DNA of 5,744 nucleotides, taken from the NCBI GenBank assembly GCA_001829395.1, contig MIBD01000052.1, positions 2,775-8,518 of the forward strand, written 5' to 3'. Both the position numbers and the translations under genes were made by a program. Shown here piece after piece: positions 5,677 to 5,744 of this stretch. The notes under the pieces are model-generated. The model did not search any database. It was not told the DNA's origin and was given only the letters and a program-made list of their open reading frames with translations. The stretch comes from Spirochaetes bacterium GWF1_49_6. Its GTDB lineage: Bacteria > Spirochaetota > Brevinematia > Brevinematales > GWF1-51-8. Numbering within the stretch: the first letter of the stretch is position 1; every line of letters begins with the position of its first letter.

Positions 5677-5744
5677 TTATTCTAACAAATCAAAGTATAA
5701 TTGATTATAAAACGCCCAATGGTCACTTCCTAAACTGAGTATTT
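5677..5744 (-). CDS. Possible 3' tail of an upstream gene, cut by window edge
   Basis: From 5742 down to a TAA at 5679-5677 the minus strand holds 21 open codons, ending DHWAFYNQLYFDLLE, with stops in the other two minus-strand frames close to the edge. The residues look protein-like, and a gene ending 61 bases before ilvE would fit the tight packing of the block. However, the stretch is too short and AT-rich to identify, and the same bases include the TATAAT candidate. No function can be assigned; it may be non-coding. Confidence 0.2.
   Translation of the reverse strand, partial: ILSLGSDHWAFYNQLYFDLLE
5704..5709 (-). promoter_or_regulatory. Possible -10 box upstream of ilvE
   Basis: A perfect TATAAT lies in an AT-rich stretch about 90 bases before the ilvE start. 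At 17-18 bases upstream the hexamers (TAGGAA or TTAGGA) match the -35 consensus at only three of six positions, so the promoter call is weak. A second TATAAT occurs on the plus strand at 5696-5701, also without a good -35. In this AT-rich stretch either box may be chance. Confidence 0.3.

Noticed and set aside
5616..5744. T-box or amino-acid attenuator controlling ilvE
   Set aside because: The stretch is too short, without a T-box consensus, a Leu/Ile/Val-rich leader peptide or a terminator with a T-run; only one small hairpin is seen.
1..5744. Mobile element, CRISPR array, defence or other novel system
   Set aside because: No tandem direct repeats, terminal inverted repeats, integrase or unfamiliar gene was found; every complete gene belongs to a well-known family.

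Overview
The window is a compact block of housekeeping genes, all read from the minus strand. In transcription order (right to left) they are ilvE, ispE, spoVG, tRNA-Gln(UUG), prs, rplY/ctc, pth and tilS. tilS runs off the left edge with no stop codon in view. Every gap is short: two 4-base ATGA overlaps, and otherwise gaps of 37 to 63 bases. No convincing intrinsic terminator separates the genes, so the likeliest reading is one long operon or a few overlapping transcripts. I see no phage, transposon, CRISPR, toxin or defence gene, and no credible plus-strand gene.

Organism: a bacterium of moderate GC content that uses the MEP isoprenoid pathway (IspE) and carries SpoVG, a two-domain CTC-type L25 protein and a tRNA without encoded CCA. 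The order ispE ... spoVG ... prs, ctc, pth is the known Bacillus order with purR, yabJ and glmU missing. spoVG, ctc, pth, tilS (then ftsH) is, as I recall, also the order in spirochaetes such as Borrelia. A Spirochaetota or deep Bacillota-related genome is my inference; the window cannot settle it. The presence of spoVG does not imply sporulation.

Layout: 5616-5744 is the ilvE leader and upstream region, with a GC hairpin, a TATAAT box and possibly the tail of another gene. 4740-5615 is ilvE, coupled to ispE (3895-4743). 3601-3852 is spoVG, whose Shine-Dalgarno sequence sits in a hairpin loop. 3465-3537 is tRNA-Gln, followed by a small hairpin and prs (2439-3407). rplY (1850-2401) ends just before pth (1252-1812), which begins with TTG and has its ribosome site partly inside a hairpin. 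pth overlaps tilS (1-1255).

Functionally the block joins translation (tRNA-Gln, L25, peptidyl-tRNA hydrolase, tRNA-Ile lysidine synthetase) with precursor supply (PRPP, branched-chain amino acids, isoprenoids) and one nucleic-acid-binding regulator (SpoVG). I found no new system. The points most worth a second look are the structured translation starts of spoVG and pth, the tRNA gene embedded in the operon, and abrupt base-composition steps inside ispE and tilS.
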